NCBI RefSeq assembly: GCF_026965535.1
Contig: NZ_CP114039.1
Span: 1,612,001-1,676,000, forward strand
DNA: 64,000 bases
Direction: 5' to 3'
Source: Corallococcus sp. NCRR
GTDB lineage: Bacteria; Myxococcota; Myxococcia; Myxococcales; Myxococcaceae
A program made the position numbers and the translations under genes. The notes beneath the pieces are model-generated. The model saw only the letters and a program-made list of their open reading frames with translations, was not told where the DNA came from and made no database searches. Of the stretch, positions 44,093-52,431 are shown one piece after another (position 1 is the stretch's first letter; each line of letters opens with the position of its first letter).

Positions 44093-45753
44093 TCGCGCGT
44101 CTCCTTCTCCAGCGGCAGCTCCAGCGTGAAGCGCGCGCCCTCTCCCGAGGCCGACTCCGCCCAGGCCCGTCCGCCGTGCGCCTCCGCGGCGCGGCGGGCC
44201 AGGTAGAGCCCCAGCCCCAGGCCTCCATACGAATGCGAGCTGACCGCGCGGCCGAAGCGCTCGAAGATGCGCTCCACCTGGTCCACGGGCACGCCGATGC
44301 CCCGGTCGCGCACCTGGATGCGCGCGAAGCTGCCTTCCCGCCCCACGTCCACCTCCACCGGCCGCCCCGGACCGAACTTGAGCGCGTTGGATATCAACGC
44401 CGCCACCGCCTGGTCCACCCGGAGCCGGTCCCACGTCCCCCACAGCCCGCGGCGGGGGGACTGGCGCAGCTCACACCCGGCCGCGCGGGCCTCCGCCTGG
44501 TAGCGCTCCAGCACCTCGGAGACCAGCTCCTCCAGGTCGAATCGCTCGGGCATGAGCGACAGCTCGCCGCTGGACAGCTGCGACACGTCCAGCAGGCCCT
44601 CCACCAGCGTGCCCAGCCGGCGCACCTGGCGCACGCTGCGCTCCAGGCGCGTGACGACCTCCGGCTCCAGCCGGTGCGCCTCCGAGCGCTGCAACAGCGT
44701 GCCCAGCTGCAGCCGCAGCGTGGTGAGCGGCGTGCGCAATTCGTGCGCGGCCACGGTGAGGAACTCGTCGCGCAGGCGCACCGCCTCGCGCGCCTCCTGG
44801 AAGAGCCGCGCGTTCTCCAGCACCAGCCCCGTCCGGCGCGCCAGCTCCTGCGCCAGCGACAGGTCCACCGGCGCGAGCGTGCGCTCCCCCAGCGTGCCCA
44901 TGGACAGCACGCCCAGCCGGCCCTCGTTGCCGGGCAGGGCCACGTTCACCACCGAGCGCAGCCCCAGCCCCTCGATGGCGCGCTGGTGCGCCGCGTCCTT
45001 CGTGATGGGCTCCGGGCGCCGGCGCACGTCCGGCATGAACTCCGGCTGGCCGGTGCGCAGCACGTGCGCGGGGCCCGCCGCGGCCTGGGGGTCCAGCGGG
45101 AAGCGCTGGTCCAGCTTCCACGCGTGGGCGCGCCGCTCCGCGTCCGGGTGCGCCAGCGCCACCAGCCGCAAGCCCCCCTGGTCCGGATCCTGGAGGAAGA
45201 AGGCGCACCAGTCCGCCACCCGGGGCACCATCAACTGCACCAGCTGGTCCAACCGCGCCGCCTGCTCCAGGGACGCGGTGAGCAGCTCGCTGGCCCGGGA
45301 CAGGATGTCGCGGTCCACGTCCGCCCGCGCGCGCTCGCGCCGCACGCGCGTCTCCTCCAGCTCGCGCGCCACCGCCGGGCCCAGCCGGGCCATCCGGTCC
45401 TTGGAGAAGCAGTCGCGCGCGCCCGCCTTCATCAGCGTGACGGCCTGGTCCTCGCTCAGCTGGCTGGACAGGACGATGAGGGGCACGTCCCGCCCCTGCC
45501 CGTGCAGCAGCGACAGCACGTCCAGCGCGGTGAAGCCCGGCAGCCGGTAGTCGCACAGCACCAGGTCCCACGGCGCATGGGCCAGCGCGTCTCGCAGCGC
45601 GTCCAGCGTCTCCACGCGCCGGGCCGTGGGCAGGTAGCCCGCCTGCTCCAGCGCCGCCGTCACCAGCGCCGCGTCGTTGACGCTGTCCTCCACGAGCAAC
45701 AGCCGGAAGGGCGTCATCCCCGGGCCCCGCCCATCAGCCCCGGGGCCCGACAT
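44089..45753 (-). CDS. Hybrid sensor: receiver-GAF-histidine kinase
   Basis: A 554-residue cytoplasmic sensor kinase without membrane segments. A receiver (residues 15-130, Asp in LCDYRLPG) is followed by a GAF domain (about 150-315). The HisKA domain has the phospho-His in LTVAAHELRTPLT, and the HATPase domain has ISNALKFG, RDRGIGVP and GGLGLGLYLARR. It should autophosphorylate and pass phosphate to the following stand-alone receiver, and may itself receive input at its N-terminus. The start is 45753 or the internal ATG at 45717; neither has a perfect ribosome binding site. Confidence 0.87.
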   Translation of the reverse strand: MSGPGADGRGPGMTPFRLLLVEDSVNDAALVTAALEQAGYLPTARRVETLDALRDALAHAPWDLVLCDYRLPGFTALDVLSLLHGQGRDVPLIVLSSQLSEDQAVTLMKAGARDCFSKDRMARLGPAVARELEETRVRRERARADVDRDILSRASELLTASLEQAARLDQLVQLMVPRVADWCAFFLQDPDQGGLRLVALAHPDAERRAHAWKLDQRFPLDPQAAAGPAHVLRTGQPEFMPDVRRRPEPITKDAAHQRAIEGLGLRSVVNVALPGNEGRLGVLSMGTLGERTLAPVDLSLAQELARRTGLVLENARLFQEAREAVRLRDEFLTVAAHELRTPLTTLRLQLGTLLQRSEAHRLEPEVVTRLERSVRQVRRLGTLVEGLLDVSQLSSGELSLMPERFDLEELVSEVLERYQAEARAAGCELRQSPRRGLWGTWDRLRVDQAVAALISNALKFGPGRPVEVDVGREGSFARIQVRDRGIGVPVDQVERIFERFGRAVSSHSYGGLGLGLYLARRAAEAHGGRAWAESASGEGARFTLELPLEKETRE

Positions 45754-45947
45754 CGCCCCTTCGGCCGGGAGCCTCGTGCTGCATCCATTCGCGTTGCTCC
45801 TCCCGTGGGGTGTGGGCCTCTTTCACTGCATGCTAGTGGCCCTGCCTGTCACGCCAGCGGGAGAAATGGCGGACGTTCAGCACCGAGCGCTGGCTGGTGA
45901 ACGTCCCCAAGCCAGCGCCCACCGCCAAGAAGCGCAACAGCCCCGGA

Positions 45948-46577
45948 TTACCAGGAAACGTCGTACTCGGTATCCAGCAGGGACAGCTGCCGCCCGTGCA
46001 CCTGGACGTCCTGGGCGCCCACGGCCTCCAGGGCGGCCTGGAGCACGCCCTCGTGGTACGGCGCGGGCATGAAGTCCCGGCGCATCACGAAGCGGGCGCT
46101 GTGGTCGCCCGTCCAGAGGACGCCGCGCTCGCCGTAGCTCACCGCGACGCGGTAGTTCTCCACCATGTGGTGCAGCATCTTCCGGGGGTTGCGGCCGGCC
46201 GCCTGCATCAGGTCCCGGCCGAACATGGAGCCCAGGAAGTCCAACGTGGCCTGCGTCCCGATGTAGCGCAGCGCCTGCTCCCAGTCGCCCAGCTGGGGCT
46301 TGAGCAGCCGCGTCGCCTCGGCGGCCATCTCCAGGAAGCGCGTCACCGGGTACAGCTCCCCGGCGTTCAGATCCTTCAGCCCGGACGCCGCCAGGCACTT
46401 CGCCGCGGCCTCCTCGCCCTGGAGGAAGTTCACCACGCCCACCACGCCCTGGAAGAACATCCCACGCGCCCCGTCCTCCGGGGTCGCGGCCAGGCACCGC
46501 TCCGTCAGGTGCCACGCCGCGTACTGCTCCGCCCAGCCCGCCGCCCTCGTCGAACCTTCCACCGGTCCGCGATCCAT
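45948..46577 (-). CDS. TIGR02265/DUF2378-family myxobacterial protein
   Basis: A 209-residue protein of a paralogous family largely confined to myxobacteria. Its features include ARGMFFQGVVGVVNFLQGEEAAAKCLAASGL, the hydrophobic YPVTRFLEMAAEA and the C-terminal YHEGVLQAALEAVGAQDVQVHGRQL. Predicted fold is mixed with a heme-NO-binding-like (HNOB-type) flavour, but no function is established. GAGG lies about 5 bases before the ATG at 46577. An unusually AT-rich region lies upstream. It supports the taxonomic call more than any pathway. Confidence 0.75.
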   Translation of the reverse strand: MDRGPVEGSTRAAGWAEQYAAWHLTERCLAATPEDGARGMFFQGVVGVVNFLQGEEAAAKCLAASGLKDLNAGELYPVTRFLEMAAEATRLLKPQLGDWEQALRYIGTQATLDFLGSMFGRDLMQAAGRNPRKMLHHMVENYRVAVSYGERGVLWTGDHSARFVMRRDFMPAPYHEGVLQAALEAVGAQDVQVHGRQLSLLDTEYDVSW

Positions 46578-46679
46578 ACCGACCTCACTTCCACCTCAGG
46601 CGCTGGAATCGGCCCCCCCGTTTCGTGGTGCCATCCGCCAGCGCAGCCCTTCCCCCTCACAGGTGCCGGGGCCCACGCC

Positions 46680-46830
46680 CCGCTCACACCGTGCAGCCAA
46701 ATCACACAATTCCACCAAAACGACAAGAAATCCCAGTAAGCCCGGAAGTACCTGTCATTATCCACCAGCTTACACAAATCTAATGGGAGGGCGGATGGGT
46801 TTTCTTGTGGCCTGAGAAAGAATTGGGGGT
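46680..46830. other. AT-rich intergenic segment upstream of the TIGR02265 gene
   Basis: Within a very GC-rich window this segment is visibly AT-rich (ACACAATTCCACC, GACAAGAAATCCC, TTACACAAATCTAATGG). On the minus strand it contains GATAAT (46762-46757), a good -10, and TTATCCACC on the plus strand is one base from a DnaA box. No gene is credible here. It most likely holds the promoter of the minus-strand gene at 46577. Confidence 0.4.
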
Positions 46831-46850
46831 CAGGCCCCTCACTTCGGGCC

Positions 46851-48014
46851 CTACCCGGAGAGGGCGGCCTGGGCGGCGGCGACTGCGGTCCCGGTGGCGG
46901 CGGCGCGGTGGCCGGCGGCGTGAAGGGCGCGCTCGATGGCGCCCACGGTGACGAGCACGTCCCCGGGGCTGACGCGGTTCATGTGGCCCACGCGGAAGTA
47001 GCGCGTCTTGATTTCGGGGTGGAGGCCCCCGGCGATGGCCACCCCCTGCGCCTTCACGCGGCCCACGAGCGTCGCGTCCACGCCGTCCGGGTAGTACACG
47101 GCGCTCAGGGTGTTGGCGGCCACGGCTTCGGAGGTGGGAACGGGCTTCAGGCCCAGCGCGCTCCAGGCGGCGCGGAAGGCGCGGGCCATGCGGCGGTGGC
47201 GCTCGAAGCGGGCCTCCATGCCCTCCGCCAATATCTGTCCCAGGCTGACGTCCAGCGCGCACACCAGGGACGTGGGCGGGGTGGCGAAGTAGGCGGGCTT
47301 GCCGGCTTCGTAGGCCTCCATGACGGGAAGCCACTCCGCCCAGTCCGCGTACACGCTGGCGACGGGCGATTTGCGCGCCTTCCACGCGGCGATGGCGCGG
47401 GGGCTCACCGTGAGGAGCGCCAGGCCCGGCGGCACGCCCACCGCCTTCTGGCTGGCGGTGAGGTACACGTCCGCGCCCCACGCGTCCTGCTGGAAGGCCT
47501 CGCCGGCGGTGGCGCACACGCCGTCCACCACGGCCAGGACGCCGTGCTGGCGCGCGGCCTTCACCAGCGGCTCCACGGGCGCGAGCACCGCGGTGGAGGT
47601 GTCCACGTGGGTGACGGTCATCAGCTTGAAGCCGCCGCCGCGCAGCTCCGCCTCCACCTGGGCCACGTCCGGGGCGCTGCCCACGCTGGCCGCGCGCACG
47701 TGCGTCACCTTCGCGCCGTGGCGCTCCAGGATGTGGGCCATGCGGTCGCTGAAGTAGCCGGTGTTCACCACGAGCGCGCGGTCGCCGGGCTCGATGAGGT
47801 TGGCCACCGCGAGTTCCATGGCCAGGGTGCCGCTGCCGGAGACGACGAAGGGCTGCGCGCCGGGAGCGAGCGACACCTCTCGCAGGCGCTTGAGGGCGCG
47901 GCCGAAGGTGGCGATGAAGCCCGCGTCCAGGTGCCCGGGCACCGGCCCGGACATCGCCTGCAGCACGTCCGCGTCCACGTCCACCGGCCCGGGAATCATC
48001 AACAGGTCTCTCAC
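46851..48014 (-). CDS. Class V aminotransferase (alanine-glyoxylate/serine-pyruvate type)
   Basis: A 387-residue PLP enzyme. MIPGPVDVDADVLQAM starts the fold, VSGSGTLAMELAVANL is the phosphate-binding region, TVTHVDTSTAVLAPVE and VVDGVCATAGE hold the PLP-ring Asp, and YLTASQKAVGVPPGLALL carries the Schiff-base Lys. RVGHMNRVSPGDVLVTVGAIE closes the C-terminal domain. The class moves amino groups between alanine or serine and glyoxylate or pyruvate. The GTG at 48014 is preferred over a start at 48068 because GGAGGAG lies upstream. It is monocistronic on this strand. Confidence 0.88.
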   Translation of the reverse strand: MRDLLMIPGPVDVDADVLQAMSGPVPGHLDAGFIATFGRALKRLREVSLAPGAQPFVVSGSGTLAMELAVANLIEPGDRALVVNTGYFSDRMAHILERHGAKVTHVRAASVGSAPDVAQVEAELRGGGFKLMTVTHVDTSTAVLAPVEPLVKAARQHGVLAVVDGVCATAGEAFQQDAWGADVYLTASQKAVGVPPGLALLTVSPRAIAAWKARKSPVASVYADWAEWLPVMEAYEAGKPAYFATPPTSLVCALDVSLGQILAEGMEARFERHRRMARAFRAAWSALGLKPVPTSEAVAANTLSAVYYPDGVDATLVGRVKAQGVAIAGGLHPEIKTRYFRVGHMNRVSPGDVLVTVGAIERALHAAGHRAAATGTAVAAAQAALSG

Positions 48015-48102
48015 GGCGCCACTCCTCCTGAAGGGCCCCCTCCGGACAGCCGGAGGGCGGTCCCCCACTGTGGCCAGCGCGGGCCCGGCTTGTCCACGCA
48101 GG

Positions 48103-48146
48103 AAAAAGACGACGCCGGAGCCCCCTGCGGCGGGGACCCCGGCGTC
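48103..48146 (-). terminator. Intrinsic terminator of the first M43 protease gene
   Basis: On the minus strand GACGCCGG...CCGGCGTC forms a hairpin with inner GGTCCCC/GGGGGC(T) pairing, followed by GTCTTTTTCC. It lies 28 bases past the gene's stop. Its core is shared with the terminator of the paralogous gene upstream. Confidence 0.8.
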
Positions 48147-48173
48147 TGTGACTTCAGGAAGCGAAGCCGTGGA

Positions 48174-49076
48174 CTAGCGGTACGTCGCGGTCACGCTGTC
48201 CGCGCGGGCCACCTGGCCGGCGGTGAACGTGTTCATGCAGTTGTCGTCGGTGTAGTCCATGAAGTTGTAGATGGGGTCCGCGCCGCCACCGGAGCAGGTG
48301 TCACGGCCGGCGGGGCAGCCGTACGCGGGCGAGGCCTCCGGCGGCGTGTCGCTGACGGAGTCGCCCGGGTTGTTACAACCGCCCTGGAACGTGTGGTACA
48401 GGCCCAGCCAGTGGCCGACCTCGTGCGTGCCCGTGTCACCCTCGTTGTACGGGGACGCCGTGCCGCCGGGGACGCTGCTGTAGAGGATGACCACGCCGTC
48501 CATCTTCGGCTGGCTGGTGTAGCTGGAGGGGAAGGTCGCCCAGCCCAGCAGGCCGCCGCCCAGGTTCGCCGAGTAGATGTTCAGCGACTCCGGGCCACCC
48601 TTGCGCAGCGCGGCCTTCATCTTCTTCTCCGCGGCGGAGCCGCTGCGCAGGCCGTACCACTGGCTGTTCGTGGTGCGGTCCGTGCCGGCCAGCGTGAACT
48701 TGAACGGGGTGTTGCTGTAGGCCGCGTTAAGCACGTTCATCTGCGCGGTGATCTGCGAGTCCGGGATGTCGCCGTTGGCGATGCCCGTGCCCTTGTTGAT
48801 GACGTGGAAGTACACGGGCACGTTCACGGAACCCACCGCGCGCTTCGCGGACACGCCGCGGGCCGCGATCGCCGCGTCGACCTCCGCCTTCTCGTCGGCG
48901 GACAGCTCCTCGGTCGCACAGCCGCGGTGCGGGATGGCCTGGGCGTTGGTCTCTTCGGTGGGAGCGGGCGTCTGCTCCTCGGAAGTCGGGGCGCTGCTGC
49001 TGCAACCCGCCAGGGACATCAGCGTGCCAAAGACAACCGCGATACGGCCACTGCGCTGCGCGATGTGACGAAGCAT
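48174..49076 (-). CDS. M43-family zinc metalloprotease lipoprotein, copy 1
   Basis: A 300-residue secreted metalloprotease. A lipoprotein signal ([15 protein letters not shown], lipid Cys near 25) and an acidic linker lead to a propeptide-like region. The M43 (pappalysin/cytophagalysin) catalytic domain has [11 protein letters not shown], the extended zinc site HExxHxxGxxH, and later [11 protein letters not shown] with the Met-turn. Cys pairs ([18 protein letters not shown]) suggest disulfides. The ATG at 49076 follows GAGGAGTTGGGAACC. It is a tandem duplicate of the next gene and may serve in extracellular digestion of prey protein. Confidence 0.9.
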   Translation of the reverse strand: MLRHIAQRSGRIAVVFGTLMSLAGCSSSAPTSEEQTPAPTEETNAQAIPHRGCATEELSADEKAEVDAAIAARGVSAKRAVGSVNVPVYFHVINKGTGIANGDIPDSQITAQMNVLNAAYSNTPFKFTLAGTDRTTNSQWYGLRSGSAAEKKMKAALRKGGPESLNIYSANLGGGLLGWATFPSSYTSQPKMDGVVILYSSVPGGTASPYNEGDTGTHEVGHWLGLYHTFQGGCNNPGDSVSDTPPEASPAYGCPAGRDTCSGGGADPIYNFMDYTDDNCMNTFTAGQVARADSVTATYR

Positions 49077-49109
49077 CGGTTCCCAACTCCTCAGAAAAGG
49101 GGTGAAACA

Positions 49110-49139
49110 GTGATACGCGGATGAAACAGCGTATGTCAA
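49110..49139 (-). promoter_or_regulatory. Promoter of M43 protease copy 1
   Basis: TTGACA (49139-49134) and TATCAC (49115-49110) with an 18-base spacer, about 34 bases upstream of the start codon. The same spacing and distance occur before copy 2. Confidence 0.6.
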
Positions 49140-49234
49140 ATCACGCGATAAAATTGAACTCCCAGCAAAACACTGAAGACAAACCAAGCGTCACAGGGCC
49201 GGGAGACGGCCTGTCCGTGAATCCGCCTGGAAAT

Positions 49235-49271
49235 GGAAAATGCCGGAGCCCCCTGGACGGGGACCCCGGCA
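49235..49271 (-). terminator. Intrinsic terminator of the second M43 protease gene
   Basis: On the minus strand TGCCGG...CCGGCA, with the same inner GGTCCCC/GGGGGCT core as the copy 1 terminator, is followed by TTTTCCATTTCC. The shared core shows the terminator was duplicated with the gene. Confidence 0.75.
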
Positions 49272-49304
49272 TCCGGAAAACGGCCACAGCCCTGCGTGAT
49301 TTTT

Positions 49305-50207
49305 CTAGCGGTACGTGGCGGTGAGGCTGTCCGCGCGGGCCACCTGGCCGGCGGTGAACGAGTTCATGCAGCTGTCGTCCGTGTAGTCCATGAAGTTGTA
49401 GATGGGGTCCGCGCCGCCACCGGAGCAGGTGTCGCGGCCGGCGGGGCAACCGTACGCGGGCGAGGCCTCCGGCGGCGTGTCGCTGACGGAGTCACCCGAG
49501 GCGGAGCAGCCGCCCTGGAACGTGTGGTACAGGCCCAGCCAGTGGCCGACCTCGTGCGTGCCCGTGTCGCCCAGGTTGTAGGGGGACGCGGTGCCGCCGG
49601 GGACGCTGGTGTAGAGGATGACCACGCCATCCATCTTCGGCTGGCTGCTGTAGCTGGAGGGGAAGGTCGCCCAGCCCAGCAGGCCACCGCCGATGTTCGC
49701 GGTGTAGAGGTTCAGCGACTCCTTGCCACCCTTGCGCAGGGTGTTCTTCATGCTCGACTCGGCGGAGCTGCCCGGCGTCACGGTGTACCAGGTCGAATTG
49801 GTCGTGCGGTCCGTGCCCGCCAGCGTGAACCGGAACGGGGTGTTGGCGTACGCCGCGTTCAGCACGTTCATCTGCGAGGTGATCTGCGAGTCCGGGATGT
49901 CGCCGTTGGACAGGCCCGTGCCCTTGCGGATGACGTGGAAGTACACGGGCACGTTCACGGAGCCCACCGCGCGCTTCGCGGACACGCGGCCCGCGATCGC
50001 CGCTTCAATCTCCAGCTTCTCGTCGGCGGACGGCTCCACGGTCGCGCAGCCGCGGTGCGGGATGGCCTGCGCGTTGGTGGTCTCCTCCGCGGGAGCGGGC
50101 GTCTGCTCCTCGGTGGTGGGGGCGTTGTTGTTACAGCCCGCCAGGGACATCAGGGTGCCAACGACCACCGCGAATCGACCGCTGCGCTGCGCGACGTGAC
50201 GAAGCAT
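49305..50207 (-). CDS. M43-family zinc metalloprotease lipoprotein, copy 2
   Basis: A 300-residue close paralogue of the adjacent gene: signal [28 protein letters not shown], linker with [22 protein letters not shown], zinc site [11 protein letters not shown] and [11 protein letters not shown]. Most differences lie in the linker and around [13 protein letters not shown]; the catalytic domain is nearly the same, so the duplication is recent or under gene conversion. Both copies keep intact catalytic residues, promoter and terminator. Two active copies would raise dosage or allow slight divergence in substrate. Confidence 0.9.
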   Translation of the reverse strand: MLRHVAQRSGRFAVVVGTLMSLAGCNNNAPTTEEQTPAPAEETTNAQAIPHRGCATVEPSADEKLEIEAAIAGRVSAKRAVGSVNVPVYFHVIRKGTGLSNGDIPDSQITSQMNVLNAAYANTPFRFTLAGTDRTTNSTWYTVTPGSSAESSMKNTLRKGGKESLNLYTANIGGGLLGWATFPSSYSSQPKMDGVVILYTSVPGGTASPYNLGDTGTHEVGHWLGLYHTFQGGCSASGDSVSDTPPEASPAYGCPAGRDTCSGGGADPIYNFMDYTDDSCMNSFTAGQVARADSLTATYR

Positions 50208-50241
50208 GGGTTCCCAACTCCTCGAAAAGTAGGGGGGAGCG

Positions 50242-50271
50242 GGAATACGTTTCCAACGACATCCGAGTCAA
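50242..50271 (-). promoter_or_regulatory. Promoter of M43 protease copy 2
   Basis: TTGACT (50271-50266) and TATTCC (50247-50242) with an 18-base spacer, 35 bases upstream of the ATG. Geometry matches the copy 1 promoter although the surrounding sequence has diverged. Confidence 0.55.
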
Positions 50272-50403
50272 TACGCGGACAGTCGTGGAAACAAAGTAAA
50301 ACCTTACGAACCCGTAGGATGTCTCACCGCGTGAAACCTCCGGGTGTCATCTTCACCCGGAAGGCGTTTCGCACCCCGCCAATCCCTGACGCGCACTGAC
50401 GAC

Positions 50404-51588
50404 TCAGGGCGTCGGGGCGGGGGCGCCGCCCGCGTCCGGGGCGGGCGTGAGGGGGGTGGGCGCCGTCTGGGGGGCTCCCACCTGCTCCAGGGACTCGCGG
50501 TTGCTCACGGAGAAGCGCACCAGGGCGCGGAGGATGCGGTTGCGCTTCACGTTGCCCAGCACCTCGCGCAGGTCGTCGTAGACGGTGGGGTCGTTGACGA
50601 GCGCGCCCAGGGTGCCGTCGCCCTTGGCCACGGTGGCGGTGATCTGCTTGATGTCCGCGGCGGCGCTGCCCAGGTCCGCGAACATGCCCTTGGCGTCGCC
50701 GTAGACGAGCTGGTGCACGGCGCCGTTGGGGCTCTTCTTCGCGTCCTCCAGCAGGCCCGCGAGCTGGCCGGCGGCCTCCCCCAGCTCCCGCATGGCCACC
50801 GCGCCGTCCTGGCCGTAGATGAGCGCGTGCGCGGTGCCGTCGCCGCGGCGCACCTCGCCCAGGATGGCCTCCACGTGGCCCAGGGCGCCGTCCATGCGCT
50901 TCGCGGCGCCGGAGGCGTTGGCGAGCAGCGTGCTCACCTCCTGGCCGGTGCGCCGGTCGTAGATGAGCGCGTGCAGCGCGCCGTCGCCCTTCTCCACCTC
51001 TTCCATGATGGAGCGCAGCGACGCGACGCTCTTGGCCAGGTCCCGCGTCAGGTCCGGGTTCGAGTAGGCCTTCACGGCGTCCTTGAGGGACTCGCTGATT
51101 TCGACCGAGTTATCCATCACGCGGCTGGCGCTGGACATCAGCTTGGACAGGTCCCCGCCGCTGCTGGACTGGATGACGCCGCCGGGCTCCACGGGGGGCT
51201 GGTTCGCGCTGCCCAGGGAGATGTCCACCGCCTTGTCGCCCAGCACGCCCATGCTGGTGAGCTTGGCCACGGAGTCCTTGCGGATGCGGTTCGCGTAGGC
51301 GCTGGCCACCTGGAGCTCCACCTGCAGGCGGCTGTCATTCAAGTCCTGGGAGAAGGACACGCTGTTCACGCGGCCCACCTTCAGGCCGCCAATCCACACG
51401 GGGGACTGGTCGCTCAGGCCGTCCACGCTGTTGAAGTAGGCGTGGAAGACGACCTGGCGTTGAAAGAGATTGGACTCGCGGCCGATGAAGAAGACGACGA
51501 CGCCAGCCACGGCGAGGCCAACGGCGACGAAGAGGCCCGCGCGCACGGCCAGGCGCTTCTCCTTCGAGGTCGACGTGAAGAGACTCAT
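50404..51588 (-). CDS. mlaD: MlaD-like MCE-domain lipid-binding protein
   Basis: A 394-residue protein with an N-terminal anchor (LAVRAGLFVAVGLAVAGVVVFFIG). The MCE domain at about 40-125 has FNSVDGLSDQSPVWIGGLKVGRVNSV and GVLGDKAVDISLG. A long helical region of about 220 residues follows, with repeats of the type GDGALHALIYDRRTG, GDGTAHALIYGQDG and PNGAVHQLVYGDAKG, spaced by helices. It ends in a Pro-rich tail. MCE rings carry lipids between inner and outer membranes. The ATG at 51588 overlaps the mlaF stop as ATGA. It is longer than E. coli MlaD (183 aa), as in other MCE families. Confidence 0.88.
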   Translation of the reverse strand: MSLFTSTSKEKRLAVRAGLFVAVGLAVAGVVVFFIGRESNLFQRQVVFHAYFNSVDGLSDQSPVWIGGLKVGRVNSVSFSQDLNDSRLQVELQVASAYANRIRKDSVAKLTSMGVLGDKAVDISLGSANQPPVEPGGVIQSSSGGDLSKLMSSASRVMDNSVEISESLKDAVKAYSNPDLTRDLAKSVASLRSIMEEVEKGDGALHALIYDRRTGQEVSTLLANASGAAKRMDGALGHVEAILGEVRRGDGTAHALIYGQDGAVAMRELGEAAGQLAGLLEDAKKSPNGAVHQLVYGDAKGMFADLGSAAADIKQITATVAKGDGTLGALVNDPTVYDDLREVLGNVKRNRILRALVRFSVSNRESLEQVGAPQTAPTPLTPAPDAGGAPAPTP

Positions 51589-52418
51589 GGTGTTCCCCGG
51601 GGGTTCAGCTCCAGGCGGCGCGCGTCGATGAAGGCGCGCACCTCCGGCACCTGGGAGCGGCGCATCTCCTCCGGGGTGCCCACCTGGACGATCTTCCGGT
51701 TGGCCAGCATGGCCATCCGGTCCGCCAGCACGAAGGCGCTCACCATGTCGTGCGTGACGACAATGGACGTGGCGCCCAGGCGCTGCTTCATCGAATCAAT
51801 CAACTCGTTGATGGTCTGCGTGGTGACGGGATCCAGGCCCGTCGTGGGCTCGTCCCAGAGGATGACCTCCGGGTCCGTGGCGATGGCGCGCGCCAGGCCC
51901 ACGCGCTTGCGCATGCCGCCGGACAAATCCGACGGCATCAGCTTCTCCGTGTTGGGCAGGTCCACCAGCTCCAGCTTCTCCGCCACGCGCTTCTGGATTT
52001 CGGCGCGCGTCATCGTCTTGAAGTGTTCGCGCAGCGGGTACGCCACGTTGTCCGCCACGCTGAGCGAGTCGAACAGCGCCGCGCCCTGGAACACCATGGC
52101 CACGTGCTTGCGGACCTCCAGGAACTGCTCCTCGGAGAACTTCGCCAGGTCGTAGCCTTCGAACAGGATGCTGCCGCCGTCCGGGTGCAAGAGGCCGATG
52201 AGGCACTTGAGCAGCACGCTCTTGCCCACGCCGGAGCCGCCCAGCACCACCAGCGTCTCCCCGGCGCGCACGTCCAGGTCCACGCCGTCGTAGATGCGCT
52301 TGGGGCCGAACTGCTTCATGAGCCCGTCGAAGCGGATGAGCTCCTCGCCCGGCGTGGGCTTGCGGAAGCTGAACGGGACGGCGGGGTCGCGGTGGTGGTG
52401 GTGGCGGGCCTTGCGCAT
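51585..52418 (-). CDS. mlaF: MlaF-like ABC transporter ATPase
   Basis: A 277-residue ATPase of the lipid-asymmetry ABC transporter. Walker A is GGSGVGKS, the Q-loop is MVFQGAALFDSL, the signature is LSGGMRKRVGLARAI, Walker B is VILWDEPTTGLDP, and the H-loop is VVTHDM. The motif order and the LSGGM variant fit MlaF. A His-rich N-terminal start (MRKARHHHHRDP) is unusual but plausible. The ATG at 52418 lies 13 bases after the mlaE stop. An apparent fusion with mlaE in one frame is an artefact of the mlaE frameshift. Confidence 0.9.
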   Translation of the reverse strand: MRKARHHHHRDPAVPFSFRKPTPGEELIRFDGLMKQFGPKRIYDGVDLDVRAGETLVVLGGSGVGKSVLLKCLIGLLHPDGGSILFEGYDLAKFSEEQFLEVRKHVAMVFQGAALFDSLSVADNVAYPLREHFKTMTRAEIQKRVAEKLELVDLPNTEKLMPSDLSGGMRKRVGLARAIATDPEVILWDEPTTGLDPVTTQTINELIDSMKQRLGATSIVVTHDMVSAFVLADRMAMLANRKIVQVGTPEEMRRSQVPEVRAFIDARRLELNPRGTP

Positions 52419-52431
52419 GGTGCGGACGGCT

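Noticed and set aside
41402-44206. A 934-codon open frame on the plus strand
   Set aside because: It is antisense to the CPA2 antiporter and response regulator, both with complete motifs.
46757-46765. Replication origin at the AT-rich segment
   Set aside because: Only one imperfect DnaA box is seen, with no dnaA, no box cluster and no unwinding element.
46505-46777. A 90-codon minus-strand frame over the AT-rich segment
   Set aside because: It overlaps the well-supported start of the TIGR02265 gene in another frame and has no ribosome binding site or motif.
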